In this document: positions 12,079 to 24,923 of the stretch, piece by piece
Position numbering within the stretch: the stretch's first letter is position 1
Layout: each line of letters starts with the position of its first letter
Origin: Echinarachnius parma
Lineage: Eukaryota; Echinodermata; Echinoidea; Clypeasteroida; Echinarachniidae
Direction: 5' to 3'
DNA length: 64,000 nt
Assembly: GCA_037951105.1 (NCBI GenBank)
Contig: JBAMJV010008384.1
Location: forward strand, 1 to 64,000
Translations under genes and position numbers: made by a program
The notes under the pieces: model-generated
Databases searched by the model: none
What the model was told of the DNA's origin: nothing
Seen by the model: the letters and a program-made list of their open reading frames with translations, nothing else

Positions 12079-12149
12079 ACTCCACGTCAGTTGAAGTTCT
12101 TTGGGATTTTCTGCAGTCACTTCAATCACAGATGGGGCGGCACTCGGTT
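12079..12149 (-). CDS. Tie-like receptor exon: FN3 domain 2, first part
   Basis: This short exon has 23 whole codons, acceptor TTTCTTTCAAAG and donor GTAAAT. The segment VIEVTAENPKELQLTWS gives the A and B strands of an FN3 domain ending at the core Trp. The phase-0 donor joins the 6,647 exon so that the protein reads LTWS-NPTDPG. It is supported by phase and by domain completion; it is too short to call in isolation. Confidence 0.8.
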
Positions 12150-13324
12150 CTTTGAAAGAAATCAAGAAAACAACTAATAAACACAAATGCACATAACTCC
12201 ATGAAATGAAAAAGAAAATATAATAGTCATTATTAGTAGTGATGATACATTAGCCAAGACAGTGCCAAAAAAGGACCACTCGATAACCCATATGTCTCTA
12301 AACATATGCAAATACAATTATGTTGTGATGATAACTTAACAAACTTTAATTATATAAATATTTACCAACATTATCTTAACCCGGATGAAATCACGTCGGA
12401 AGAAATTAACTTTAAATGCAATTTCAGGATGATATGAAAGAAAAAGTCCAAGATAAAATATATACAAATATCAGGCAGTCAGTTGTCCAGTTATTTACCA
12501 ATTGATCAAGTTTTTCGCATAATGATTATAAGACAAATACAAATAATGGCTTTTTACATCCGACTCATATGGACTATTGCAAACTGGGAGAGTGATCTAT
12601 TAACTTCATAGGATTTGTGCAAATTATGTACCAATATCATTGTAAGATTCTTCTGAAAGTTGTTGTATTAATATTTACATGGTGAAAAAAAGTGATAATG
12701 TATGTCAGAATGTAGCCCCGATCGTTTTAGTGAAGTATCAGCATTTGGATACAATGAACGATTGATGTATCCGAATTTGGTATGAAAAACTGGGTAGGTG
12801 TCGATGCCCTCTTATGTGTATGTCGTCATTTATTTTTAAATCAAACCAAAATTAATGGATCACTTTGAAGGGAGTGTCCGCCTTTTACAAATCAGTTTCC
12901 AGTAGACGGATGAGGATGAATGTAACACACACACAAACATTCATATCGAACAGCCCTGTAATTCGGATTCTACGAATGAAAAACGAATGCGCCCCTCCAT
13001 CAAACTATAATTATATCGGTCAATAAAGGAGTTTAACTGATTTAGCATAATATTACAACAATATAGTATTTATTCTTGTAAAGATACTGTGAAGCCGACA
13101 TTCGTAAAGGTATGTCACAGAAAAAGTCTCGAAAATGAAGAATATACAATTACATGTAGTCAGTTGTAGCGGGTCGTTGTTATTTTGTTTAGTATTCGCT
13201 TACGCCGTTGTTCGATCACAATCTGTGCGCGGGTCACGTATGGGTCACACACTGCAAGATGGTACTCCGTGGAATGCGCTGTGAGCGAAATTTCGCACCG
13301 GGTGAATACTCGTATAATGCACAA

Positions 13325-13887
13325 TTAAAGGGAAAGTTGAGTTTTGGTAGAGAGGGCGCTAGACTACTTAATTGGTTTGTGAGGTAATGAAAAACTGAGT
13401 GTAAAATTTGAAAGAGCATAATATTTAAACAATAAAATCATCTTTGTTTGATCAAAATCGGTTCAGAAACGGCTGAAATATCCATAAATATAACAATTTG
13501 TAATAAACCCGGCGCCCCGGGTTTATTAGAGAATTTTGAACCAGCCGTTACAAATTCAAAAAAATGCTTCCTGTTTTCAAAAAGTTACAAAATAGGTATT
13601 TAAATAGTTGTTGGTTATTTCTCTATCTAATCACTATTTCAACAAAGCATCACATGTACAATATTTTATTGAAAATGGTTAAAACCGATGAGTGTTTAGA
13701 GAGCGCCCTCTTACGTTTTAACGGCTCTTTTTGAATGATAACATGATCTTTACTACGTCATTTTTAATTTTGTGTTCCTTTCTAGTTATAACTATTAGTT
13801 TGTAATGTAATGATGCAGGTTTTGGTTACTAAAATTCAGTTTCACTAAAACTGTACTCTCCTCACCAGAACTCAACTATCCCTTTAA
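13325..13887. mobile_element. TTAA-flanked MITE, family A, full length
   Basis: TTAA ends at 13,325 and 13,884. Termini are AAAGGGAAAGTTGAGTTTTGG and, inverted, CTCAACTATCCCTTT. It has two internal blocks, AGAGGGCGCT near the left and AGAGCGCCCTCTTACG in the right half, and a GC palindrome AAACCCGGCGCCCCGGGTTT near 13,505. Confidence 0.75.
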
Positions 13888-14115
13888 ACGCGCTGTGTCG
13901 TTTTATTATTTTGAGGTCTATAACTCCACGAAAAAGAGGTTTCAAGCCCTAAATTTTTTCAGGCATGCTGTTAAATTACATTTTCTTTGATATTTTCTTT
14001 TACCTCGCAACTTTTTGAAATTTGGCTTGCAAAGGGCGGACAGTCCCTTTAAAATAAACATTGATTGAAGGGTATTTGTACGTATTTAACGCCTTTTATC
14101 CGAACACAAACATAC

Positions 14116-14418
14116 TCTCGCAAAGCGTTGTAGCATTTGTCACCGGTGACCTGGGTCCAGTACCCCCAGCCCCCTCTCTCACTGCAGCAACACTGAACTG
14201 GTAATCAGTGTCTGGCTGCAGATCATCCAGCATGGTAGATGTCACTTCTGGTCCTACTGTCTTCTCTTCTGACTGTCCAGGGGGTAGCGTAGATTGGTAG
14301 ATGTTGTACCCAACCAGTGGCGGATCACCTATGCCATTCCCGTCATAATTCCAAGCAGTCCAGTGCAAACCAATTGTTGTTGAAGTTACCCCGTACGTCG
14401 CAGGAGGGGAAGACAATA
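14116..14418 (-). CDS. Tie-like receptor exon: FN3 domain 1
   Basis: The exon has 100 codons plus split codons, phase 1 at both ends, acceptor GTTCTTCCAG and donor GTATGT. It is a complete fibronectin III domain: TIGLHWTAW for the B strand, then PLVGYNIY and LQPDTDYQFSVAAV for the F strand. An NAT glycosylation motif is near the end. It starts the three-FN3 stalk. Confidence 0.88.
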
Positions 14419-14785
14419 CTGGAAGAACTATGAGGATAACATTCATACATACGTGTACGTATTAAGATTAGAGTGTCGCTTCAATAATGTGCAAATGAAA
14501 TATATTATAAAACATGTTTATGCAATTATTTTTGAAAGACACTGGGAATTGCCGAAATGTTGGACTTCGGGCTTGTTGACCAACAACAAATTCAAAGGTT
14601 GAATGTGGCGCATTTGATAGATATCTTAAGATTACAATCCTTCATTGCTAGTGAAGTGTTGGGCTAGCACCAAAGTCATTAGTTCAAGAGCATTCGTGTG
14701 ATACACACTATTGCACAGAAATTAATTTGTTTACACACACATTTACATTTCCTTGCTTTACGGAGCTGCACAGTTGTTACATGCA

Positions 14786-15178
14786 CAAGTTGAGTTCTGG
14801 TAAAGAGAGTACAATTTTGGTGAAACTTAATTTCAGTAACCAAAACGTGCACCAATACATTACAGACTAATAGTTATAACTCCACCATGCTCGAAAGGAA
14901 TACGAAATTACACATGACTAAGTAAAAAGCCTGTTGTCATTAAAAAAAGAGCCGTTATAACTCCTGAGGGCGCTCTCTAAACACTCATCGGTTTCAATCA
15001 TTTTAAATAAAATATTGTGTGTATGATGTTTTGTTGAAATAGTGATTAGATAATACAGTTTATTCTGTCATTAAAATTGTATTCTCTTTCCAATTTGAAA
15101 CTCAGTTAATATATTTTAAATATTTAAATATTTTGTATAGCGCCTTCTACCTATACCCAAACTCAACCATCCTTTTAA
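14786..15178. mobile_element. MITE, family A, inverted orientation
   Basis: It runs from AAGTTGAGTTCTGG to CTCAACCATCCTTTTAA, with GAGGGCGCTCTCTAAAC inside. The left TTAA is eroded. It lies in the intron between FN3-1 and the Ig exon. Confidence 0.6.
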
Positions 15179-15453
15179 TAATGTACAATATCTGATTATT
15201 TGAATAATTACAATCCAACATAATGGATATAACGCAATGTTTTGTTTGTGCACACCACATGTCACTTGCAGTTTCTTGCTATCTATCACTATTTACATCG
15301 TGATGTCGTGTTCGGTATCACACAGATGAAATACCGATATAATTCGCCTAATAGCATTTTCACATACCGGCTTCGATCGGTATCATACCTATGTAGTACC
15401 CCTTCCGAACAATGTCGGAAAGTGTAATATCAAAGGATTGCAATTCTCCTTAC

Positions 15454-15735
15454 CGTAGGTTGTGGAATTCACTTCCAATCTGGCTACTTCACCGCCTTCC
15501 GAAGAATATAAGCCGCAGACATAAATACCAGGAGCAGCGAATTTGAAGACCACAGTGAGCTCATTGTCCACTTTAGTGCTCGAAACCTTGGTTATTCCCG
15601 AGTTATCAGCCACCATGTTGTCGTAGCGATATAATCGGACATCAGATTCGGTTGTTAACGAGCCCCCAACAAGTAAGCAGGCGAAGTTTGATGACTGGTA
15701 TGGATTAACATAATTCAATGTAACACTTTGAATTC
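15454..15735 (-). CDS. Tie-like receptor exon: membrane-proximal Ig domain
   Basis: The exon has 93 codons, phase 1 at both ends, acceptor AATTCTGCAG and donor GTAAGG. It holds a full Ig-like domain with the cysteine pair in SSNFACLL and GIYVCGLY. No canonical core Trp is visible. There is an NST glycosylation motif near the C-terminus. Its position between EGF and FN3 modules equals the third Ig of Tie receptors. Confidence 0.85.
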
Positions 15736-15984
15736 CTGCAGAATTAAAAAGGGAGATAAAAGGAAGATTATAGAACACAGGAACAATAAAATGTGTAATG
15801 GAAACTTAAAAAAGCATACTCGATCTTCTTCAAGTAGTTTGCTAACAGGCAGAATAAAACACATCATACTCAAACTTACCACGAGATTCGTTGATTAGGT
15901 TGACCTCATGTCAGCGATCTGCTTTTTAATTTATATAAATGATATTAAACAATTTTCAAATGTACACTCTTTGCTCTGATACTT

Positions 15985-17732
15985 GCAGTTATTACATTAC
16001 GGGTGGAAGATGGCAACCTTCTCGTGGTCCACCCTGTTTGGAAACCTTCCTTACTAATGCCATCAACCAGACATGCGCAACCATCAACCGATGACTTCCC
16101 CAAGTCAACCTACGAATGGCCCTCAACAAAGCAAAACGTCCCGTAATGGCCCTTATCAAGGCCAACCATCTCGCATAATAGGGACATCTCTCCGCATATA
16201 CCAAATTAATGCGGAAGGTATGTCACGCGCAATAAGTGACTACCTCGCTAGATCAGCAAAGGATCTTGACATCGACATTATCCTCCTACAAGAAACCCAT
16301 ATCCGTGATGAGACGTGTACATCTAAGCTCCGCGTCTACGGCTTCAAGCTCATTGCGGCCGTGCATCACGCCAAGTATGGAGTTGCTACCTACCTAAGAC
16401 ATCACCTGACAGACTTTTGTGTCATTGAGGAATCCTCCAATAATGACATCTTCACGGCCACCGTGAAAGTTGGAGATAAAACAATCACAAACATATACAA
16501 ACCACCAAAAACGAACTGGACCTCTCCTGCACTTCAGACCCATGCCCACGCTGAAGTCCATGCCGGAGATTTCAACAGCCACCACTCATCCTGGGGCTAT
16601 GCCAAAGATGACGAGAATGGAGAGCAACTGGATATGTGGGCATCAGCCTGCGACCGTTACCTCCTTCATGATGCCAAGCAACCGGGAACTTTCCACTAAA
16701 GCAGATGGAGAAGGGATTAAAATCCGGATCTCTGCTTTTTGTCCAAAACCAACAATGGCCGCCCACTACATGCATCTCGCAAGATACTTCCTCTCTTCTC
16801 TCATAGCCAACATCGTCCAGCTTTGATCCATATTGGTGTAGAGATACCTCTTATCCAATCAAAGCTCCAACCACGATGGAACTTTAGGAAAGCTGACTGG
16901 AAAGCCTTTAAAGATGACGTGGAGGAGCAAATCAACAATCTTGAACCAGTCCCCAAAAGCTACACATTTCCTTCTGCAATATCCTCAAGGACACTGCCAA
17001 GAAACACATCCCTCGTGGCTTTCGTAAAGTCTACACACATTACTGGGTGCCAGAATCAGAAGAGCTCCTCAAGCAGTATGAATCCACTGGTGATCCAGAC
17101 ATTGCAACATAACTCTTGGATTCCCTTGACACAGCTAGACAAAATCGCTGGCAAGAGACTGTAGAAGATCTCAACTTTACACACTCGAGCCGGAAGGCTT
17201 GGAACCTTCTTCGACATCTTGGAGCAGCAACCCCGGTTCAACATCAACCTCCTAAAGTAACAGCAAATGCTGTTGCTTCACGCCTGCTCCTCAATTCCAA
17301 GGTACCTTCTACAAAGGCATCACGTAAAGAAGAACCTTTCCAAGTCCTACTCAACTTCAGCAAAGATGTCCCCACTTGCAAGACTTTACACTAGAGAAGA
17401 TGTCGACATTGGTCTCTCATCCACAAGATCAGGGAAAGCAGCGGGAATTGATGGAATCTACCCAAAATTCCTGAAGAACCTTGGACCAAAAGACCGCGGC
17501 TGGGTGGCCTCATTCTTCACATACATCCACTCTTCCGGAGTTATCCCTAAGGCTTGGAGAGAGGCTAAAGTGATTGCAATCATTAAACCAGGGAAACCTG
17601 CGAGCGACCCTGTAAGCTACCGTCCCATCTCTCTTCTGTGCACATCCTACAAATTGTTCGAGCGTCTCCTTCTGGTCAGGCTTAGCCCATTGGTAGAACC
17701 TGTGCTACCAAAGGAGCAAGCAGGCTTCAGAC
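15985..17732 (+). pseudogene. LINE relic, 5' part (endonuclease and start of RT), jockey-like
   Basis: Plus strand, antisense to the host gene. It encodes a recognisable EEP-type endonuclease (about 16,180-16,690): INAEGMSR, IILLQETHIRD and AGDFNSHHSSWG. After a frameshift near 16,690 there is a linker, then the RT start: GKAAGIDGIYPKFL, PVSYRPISLL and KEQAGFR. Several frame breaks make it dead. Sequence resumes at 18,276 after the MITE. The clade is uncertain; it is similar to jockey-type non-LTR elements. Confidence 0.8.
17724..17732. repeat. Target duplication, left copy
   Basis: GCTTCAGAC, repeated at 18,267-18,275. Because the element termini overlap the target, the duplication could be read as 7 to 9 bp. 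Confidence 0.7.
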
Positions 17733-18266
17733 TAGTCTAGGTTTTATACTCTGTATACACATTTCCCCCATATACGCGTAACCCGGTGCATCTGTACGCC
17801 CAGTGAACCTGTACGGAAACAGAGTATAGGTAAACTTGGCAAGGCGAGGGAATTCGAGTGGATTTTCACGGCGGGCATTAGTCTTCAATATGAGTTGTAT
17901 TATGGACATTGTACTCTGTGAACAATAACATAATGAGCAAAGTGAGAATCCCATAGTAAAATGACAATGTGTCTCATTAGTGGGTGTATGAAAATAGAAA
18001 ACAACATTGATTACAAGTGTTTTACAATAAACTACTAAGTTTGAAGTGAAGATCTTCGGCTGACATTTGTAATTTGGTATGCAATACACAGACTACGATC
18101 TGAACCTACTCTATACGTATACTCTATACAGTCGGTGCGCTGTCTATCACTCGCGATGGGCGGAGCTATTGCCAAGTTCCGTACAGGTTCACCGGGCGTA
18201 CAGATGCACCGGGTTACGTGATAATATGGGGGAAAGGTGTATACACAGAGTATAGAACCTAGACTA
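17733..18266. mobile_element. Long-TIR MITE inserted in the LINE
   Basis: The element is 534 bp with inverted termini of about 90 bp: TAGTCTAGG then TATACTCTG at the left, mirrored by CAGAGTATAGAACCTAGACTA at the right. Both carry GTAACCCGGTGCATCTGTAC in inverse. Removing it restores AGF-RPK of the RT frame. Long TIRs with a 9-bp duplication suggest a Mutator-like origin, but 7 or 8 bp is also arguable. No transposase. Confidence 0.8.
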
Positions 18267-18275
18267 GCTTCAGAC

Positions 18276-18860
18276 CAAAAAGGAGCTGTTCCGAACAAGT
18301 CCTAGCCCTCACTACCTTCATCGAGGCAGGATATCAGCGCGCCCTAAAAACGGGTGTGGCACTGATTGACCTCTCATCAACCTACGACACTGTATGGAGA
18401 CATGGCCTGATACTCAAAGCCTCCCGCATCTTCATGTGTCAGACAACCATGCGCATCCTTGCTTCCATACTCAGCAATAGAAGATTCAGAGTTTCACTTG
18501 GAGGACAAACGAGCTCGGCTAGAACCCTCAACGACGGCCTCCCTCAAGGATCTGTCTTGGCCCCGATGCTTTTCAACATCTATGTAAGGGACATGCCGGA
18601 GACCACTTCCAGGAAATTTGCATATGCAGATGATCTTGCACTAGCTACCCAAATGCACCGATTTCAACTTACTTAGCACAACCGAAGACATGAAGAAGAT
18701 GGAGGACTACTTCACCGACTGGCGCCTTCGTCCCAATCCCAATAAGACTACAACCACTGCCTTCCACCTCAGTAACCGACAAGCGAAAACAGAACTGAAG
18801 GTCACCTTCTGTGGCAAAACAGTCAATCGTACCCGCACACAGCGGGCTGACCAAGGGCGA
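18276..18860 (+). pseudogene. LINE relic, 3' part (RT catalytic region)
   Basis: It continues the 15,985 LINE: RSCSEQVLAL, VALIDLSSTYDTVW, GLPQGSVLAPMLFNIY and the catalytic FAYADDLA. A frame break near 18,670 precedes the thumb region. It is truncated at about 18,860, with no maturase-like tail or 3' UTR. Confidence 0.82.
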
Positions 18861-19149
18861 ATAACGGGTCGAAATTTCATCACTTTTGATAGCAGATTAA
18901 TCAATTCTGTGACAATTTTTGTCAAATATATATGAATTATTTGGAAGAATGTAACATTTCCTTTACAATGATGCCAAATTATTTAGGTTACAAGCATTTT
19001 TAAACCTTCGCTCAGGTACTTTAAGAAACATAAATAACAATAATCTTATACGAAGATTGTTTAAAAATCATCTATCAACGTCCAAATATAGCTAAATTGT
19101 CTTAACCACATTGAAATAGAGAACAAATTGATGAAATGATTATATCAAT

Positions 19150-19410
19150 TAATGTGGCTCATATTTATATGGATATACGGAAAATATAATATGTATGAGT
19201 TATACAAATAAAACATGCATTTTATACATGTTTCGAGGTAATAAAAGCATTGGACATTATTATTACCGCTCCATCGACTATTTATGATAAGACTCAGACC
19301 GTGTAAAATGGCAAGAAACAATACTATAGCGAAGTTGCATATTAACTTAATGACCTTGGTAACCAAAATGAGCCTATTGAACAGAGAGGATAAACGATTT
19401 TAAAAGGAAT
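19150..19410 (-). repeat. CR1-like LINE tail, second (outer) copy
   Basis: It aligns with 19,437-19,640 plus 20,370-20,425: shared ATATGTATGAGTTATACAAA, ATTACCGCTCCATC and ATGAGCCTATTGAACAG. It is the 3' end of the minus-strand LINE only, so it is a 5'-truncated head-to-tail neighbour. Confidence 0.7.
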
Positions 19411-19436
19411 ACATTAATGAATGATTCTAACTATTA

Positions 19437-22400
19437 ATATCGCTCATATTTATATGTATATAAGGAAAATATATTATGTATGAGTTATACAAAGTAAACA
19501 TGCTTTGCTCTACATGTGTTGTGGTAATAAAGGCATTGGACATTAGTATTACCGCTCCATCTATTTATAATAAGACACAGACCGTGTAAAATGTAAGGAA
19601 CAATACTAAAGCGAAGTTGCATATTAAATAATTGCAACTTAAAGGAGGGGGGAAATCCCGGCTTTGATTCAGGTTTATAGCTTTAAATATGTGCCTTTAT
19701 TGATATACCACACTCTTTTTTTTCAAAGAAATCCTTAAGTTGGGAAAAAACAGGTAAATTTCATGCAACTTGTTTTGCTTTATTTCGCATCGGCGTTCCA
19801 TGCTCCTAAAAAAAGTCATTTTTAGCAGAGCGGGAATGTGCGCACGTGTCACCCGATTCATGACATAACATGCAGACCGCAACGCGGAGGAATGTTCATT
19901 GTTTACATGCAGAGCCTATGACTTGCTTGTAAAACAAACTCGTTTTTGCTTGTAAATTGAGGTTTTACTGAAAATGCTTACGAATTGTTAAGAAATAAAT
20001 TGTAGCAGGATGCAGCTACACATCTGAGTGTATATCGTCCATGATATAAACCTGAACAAATGTTTGCAAATATTGAAACAAATGGAAATAATATATCTGT
20101 GTCAACGTGAGTATTGCACTCAGCGTGTACGTCTATGACCGAGCTAAACTGCGATTGCCTGCAGGTGACGTCACAAAGATGACGTCATTTTTTGTTCGCC
20201 CGGGACTCAGTTTTTGTACGGGGGTTCCGAAAGTGAATTTACAAGTTGATTTTGTTATTTTACCGGGTTTTCCCACGAGGAAAATATGTTTGTATTAGTA
20301 ATCTTCATGAAAATCTACCTTAGATACAGTAAAACCCAATTTTGAGGCAGTTTTCTTGTCACCATACCTTTAATGACCTTGGTAGTCAAATGAGCCTATT
20401 GAACAGAAAGGATAGACGACTTTAAACACAAAATGAATTCAGGGAAATGTGAAAGAATGGCAGCATCTTTGACACTAGATGGCCGACTGTTCCAGACTCT
20501 AGGCAAACGACGTGATGGCGATAAAAAAAAATATTGTGTTCTGGAAGTTAGATGCTGAAACGTCAAACTATCAGGGTGTCGAGAATTCACAATAATGTTT
20601 CCAGAGAGCATTGAACAATCACATACACCAGCGAGACATTTGAAAGAAAAGGAACATAGGAGTTTCTCCTTGATGACAATGTAAACCAATTGAAAGCTAT
20701 GAGTCTATCAGCATAGGCCATCTCACCCCTCACCTATGCGCGTAGCTGTCCGTTGAACGCGCTCAACCTGTTGCATTTGTGCCAATGTTGTGGGGTACCA
20801 TGCAGGTACGACATACTCGAGTATAGGTAGCACCAGTGACTTGTACAAGGAGAAGATGGCATTAGTGGAGGCACCTCGGGATACAACCCCGATAAATCCT
20901 AGAAGTATATTAGTTCGAGCAGTAATTGTAGCGATGTGGGTATTCCATGACAAATCCGAACTAATCGTTACTTCAATATATCGAAATGAAGGGGTAAATG
21001 TAAGCAATTCTTCGCCAGGTTTGTATGTAGGACGTAAAAAGGCACGTTTTCTAGTAATGTTCATAACTTTTGTTTTCGTGGGATTAAATAACATACCATT
21101 AATTATTGCCCAATTGTGTAAGGCATCAATGTCTTTTTGCAAAACTTGTTCGGCATCAGATGAATTAATTGTTTTAAACAACACTATATCATCTGTAAAC
21201 AAGGCACAATTGGAGGAGATATGAACAGAAATGTCATTAACGAAAAGGTTTAAGAGCTTAGGTCCAAGGACACTACCCTGGGGTACGCCGGATGATATCC
21301 CAGTCCAGACAGAGGCGTGGCCAAGGAAGAGGACCCTTTGCTGGCGGTTTGATAAGAAAGATGAGATCCACTGCCAAATGTTACCCTGAATATTGAAATT
21401 TGGGGCTAGTTTGGAGAGGAGAAAATGATGGGGCATCTTATCAAATGCCTTTGACATGTCGAGAAAAATAGCATCAATGCGTGGTGGACTGCGACTGTAG
21501 AGGATAGATTGCCAAGAATGCAAAACGTTGACAAGTTGGGTAAAACAACTCCGACCTTTAGAAAAACCGTGTTGCTGATTATTCAGAAGGCCAAAGCATT
21601 CTAGTAACTTGCACAGTAGTGATGTCAATGCAACTGGGCGGTAGTTGCTAACAGAGGACCGGTCGCCAGTTTTGAAAACTGGAGTGATGTGAGCCTGTTT
21701 CCACATCACTGGTACTCTACCTGCAGACAAGGACGAATTTAAAAGAATAGTCAAGGGAAGTGAAACTTCAAGATCTACCTGTGAAAGAACGTTAGACATG
21801 ATGCCATCAGGACCTGGATATTTTTTTTTGTTTGCTGTAACAAAGCACAATAAACATCAGGCACTGACACAGACAATTCAGCGAGAGACGGGATAGGAAG
21901 GGGGCAAGTAGGAGCAACAGGAGGGAGTGGAGTCGGTGGTGCAAACATAGAAGAGAAGTAAGAGCTAAAGGCAGATGCTATTTCTGCTGGCTTGGACAGG
22001 AGGTGGTCATTGTATCTACACTTAGGAGGAGGGGGTGACTGCTTTCGACTACGAACAAATGCAACAAAGCTTCGCCTATTATCTTTAATTGTAAAGAGAG
22101 TATTAACATATGCCCAATACAGCTTTTTAGACAATGCTTAACTTTGTTTCTAACAGATTTGTACTTATTCCAGTCATTAGGGTTCAAAGTTCTGTTTGCC
22201 TTTTTGAACAACGAGTGTTTTTCAGTTATACATTTCTTCAGTTCGTCGGTGATCCATGGTGAACATCTAGATCTTCGTTTCCTTGATGATGGAATAGATT
22301 CCTTCACATCTGCGTGGAAGAGGTATTTGAAGGTGCCACAGCAGCTGTCCGGATCATCATCATTGAGGAGGGCACCCCAGGGTAGCAGACGAAGTAGATT

Positions 22401-23740
22401 TTTCAGATGGTTGAAGTCGCCCTGGTTCACACGCAGAACGTTCGGAGCACAGATGGTAGAGGTTGAGGTTTCATGGATCTGAAGCGGATATCCACTGCAT
22501 TGTGGTCGGATGATACCGAGTAAGGGATGGTATTCACGCTAACCATGGCATTAGCGCAGTTTGTGAAAATGAGGTCTATGATCAAACCGGTTGCGTCGTC
22601 ATCAGGTCGTGGTCGTGTGACTGATGATACCACTTGCTGAACGAGGCCAGCCTCATTCGTGACTTCTAGCAGGTGGTTACGCGAAGGGGAGATGACGTCA
22701 GGAGACATATCAACGTTAAAATCGCCTATGAGGATGCTACCGTCATATTGGTCGACACCAAGAGAGTCCAGCTGGATCCGAAGACGGTCAAAAAATGAAC
22801 CAGCGCTGTTTGGAGATCTGTAGACAACGCCTAAAAGCCAAGATGAGCCGTTAGGGCTTATGGATGCCCAAACAAATTCCATGTGGTTGTCATCACAGCG
22901 AACAGGAACTGGTGCCAGGCCCATCAGAACACCTCCTCCACGACGGCCTGGGCGGTCATGGCGGAGCACCATGTAGTCATCTGGAATGCCAAGTGCAGAA
23001 TCAGCGACATCACCGTTCAACCAAGTTTCTGTGATACAGAAGATATCTGGACGAGATGTGTTGATGAATACCTCAAGCTCAGGAACCTTGTTACGTAGAC
23101 TTCTTGCACTCAGAAGACAGCAAGTCAAACCGGCACCACGCCCATGTTGTCCCACAGCAGCAGCATCACCACCACCAGCTAGCATTCCATCCGGCCAGGA
23201 TTGGTCTCTATATCACCAGACAATAGTGATATAATGTGTCCATTTCAGGAATCCAAGCTGGAAGGTGGCTGAGGAGTTAGTGTAATATTGAAGACTTCTG
23301 CCAGCATATCGGACGTGTCGATGACGATGAGAGTGACGCAGAGTAGTTGGACGAATGAGATAGTTGAGATGATTGCACAAATCCCAATGTTTCAACACGG
23401 CTGTTCCAGGAGCCCATCGTTCCTCCGGCGTATACGGTTGTTAGCAAGCCTCGGATGAGCGGGATGCAAGGTGTGGCAGAGCTACCCCGTGGAGAGTTTT
23501 CAGTTGGCCCGCTCGGGACTTGTACACGGACAGCAGCAACACAGAACGCGAAAATAACGAAGTCTTTAAGATAAGGATATTTCATTGTAACATCACATCT
23601 CTTGCGGATTAAAATGTCCGTTGTCAAGAACAACATCCTGAAGAAAACGCAAGTTGAGTACAATAAAAAAAATACTAATTCCAACAAAAATTCCAAAATT
23701 TCGAGGTAAAAATCCGTCAAAATACGCGTCCAATAATGAT
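19437..23740 (-). pseudogene. CR1/L2-like LINE, near full length but broken
   Basis: Minus strand, same sense as the host gene. Endonuclease about 23,185-22,430: LLSARSLRNKVPEL, DIFCITETWLN, ILIGDFNVDMSP and SDHNAVD. Linker about 22,430-21,900. RT 21,850-20,720: GPDGI, NYRPVALTS, DAIFLDMSKAFDKM, GVPQGSVLGPKL, then TDDIVLF where YADD is expected. A C-terminal block near 20,500 has RLPRVWNSRPSSV and ends in TAG at 20,396. Frame breaks near 22,430, 21,850 and 20,720 plus the altered catalytic box make it inactive. The 3' UTR is interrupted by a 727-bp insertion. Confidence 0.82.
19643..20369. mobile_element. TTAA-targeted insertion in the LINE tail
   Basis: It is flanked by TTAA at 19,639-19,642 and 20,370-20,373. 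The undisturbed neighbouring tail at 19,340-19,360 shows the empty site with a single TTAA. The ends are AGGAGGGG and CACCATACCT, so only AGG/CCT is inverted. Piggybac- or Kolobok-like target choice, no transposase. Confidence 0.72.
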
Positions 23741-23929
23741 TAAGGAGTCAAAATTTGCCTTTCATCTTCTGCTATGCATCGAATACGTTGATCCAATGTA
23801 ATTATATTCTCCGTTGTCCACTCGATGATCAAAATCTGCCTAGTTTTGAAGAGCTCATGAAAAACACGTCCAACACGTCCAACTTTCTCCAACTGTCATT
23901 ACATGATTTATGTAAAAAAGTTTGAGCAG

Positions 23930-24172
23930 AGGAGGATATTTTGAATGTATGTGTGTATTTGTATGTGTGAGCGTTCATGTGTGTTTGTATCATGTTATTT
24001 TAAAGCATGTAAACTGTACAATTTATGTGTAGTTTGTTTTTCTGTTTAAGGCCCCACCACAAGCAATGTGCTTATAATGGTGATCTTACCATATTATGTT
24101 TATTATGTTACTCATTTGTATGTACATGTGTTTTCATTTTATGGTTAAAATAAACTGAACTGAACTTCTGGT
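23930..24172 (+). repeat. CR1-type LINE 3' tail fragment
   Basis: Plus-strand, AT-rich text ending AATAAACTGAACTGAAC. A short repeated terminal motif is typical of CR1-group 3' ends. A similar tail (AATAAATGAACC, TTGAACC) lies at 38,440-38,465. Confidence 0.5.
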
Positions 24173-24490
24173 GTGAAAACAAGTCATGTGAGTGCGCGTG
24201 ACCTCTAATGAGAAAGGCGCGCATACTACTTCAGGTTTTAATTCTCGAGAATTGCAATCCTCTATACCAAGTGGAGACCCGGGGTGATGGGAACGTGGTT
24301 CGTTATCACTTTGCGCTTAACAGGCGACTGGCTGTAATAATCCGTAGAGAGTGGGAACTGTGCACTTTATGTGCAGAAATTATTGCAATGTGCATCCGTT
24401 GATAGCGTCATGATCATTACGGGAAAAGCGATGTATAAACAACCGTTATCAGTGGGATTAGTATTAGTATAATATATATAAATTGGTTAC

Positions 24491-24622
24491 CTTGTTCACA
24501 GTCAGGTAATGACCAGTTAGGAAGGCAGTCCCCGTTGCATGTTCCTGTCACCTTGTCGCAAACCGACTCGCCACAGTGACAGGCCTCCGCACAATCCAGA
24601 CCATAACGAGGTCCCTGGCAGT
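24491..24622 (-). CDS. Tie-like receptor exon: EGF module 5
   Basis: The exon has 43 codons, phase 1 at both ends, acceptor TTTTAACAG and donor GTAACC. Eight cysteines are spaced C-x8-C-x3-C-x1-C-x4-C-x6-C-x3-C-x8-C, nearly the same as module 3. Segments include GPRYGLDC and EACHC. It is the last EGF before the second Ig domain. The following 8.8-kb intron holds the two LINEs. Confidence 0.87.
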
Positions 24623-24923
24623 CTGTTAAAATACATTTAAATTGAGACAACGCAACGACATTTTTTAACAATTAAATGTCGCATTCCCTTTTATGATTTT
24701 GTATATTGTAGATACATATTTGATATGCCAACATTATCTCCAATGTATATAATGTATTTTTCTTTCTGAATTACAAAAAAAAATACATCGTATAACTAAT
24801 AGTGAAAATGTGTTTGTGTGCCTAAACCTGGCGTACCGTCCGCTGGTCGTTGTCGCAAAGATCTAAACCTATCAGCCATTAACGACATACAATGTTTTGT
24901 ATTTTTCAATCAAATAATATAAG

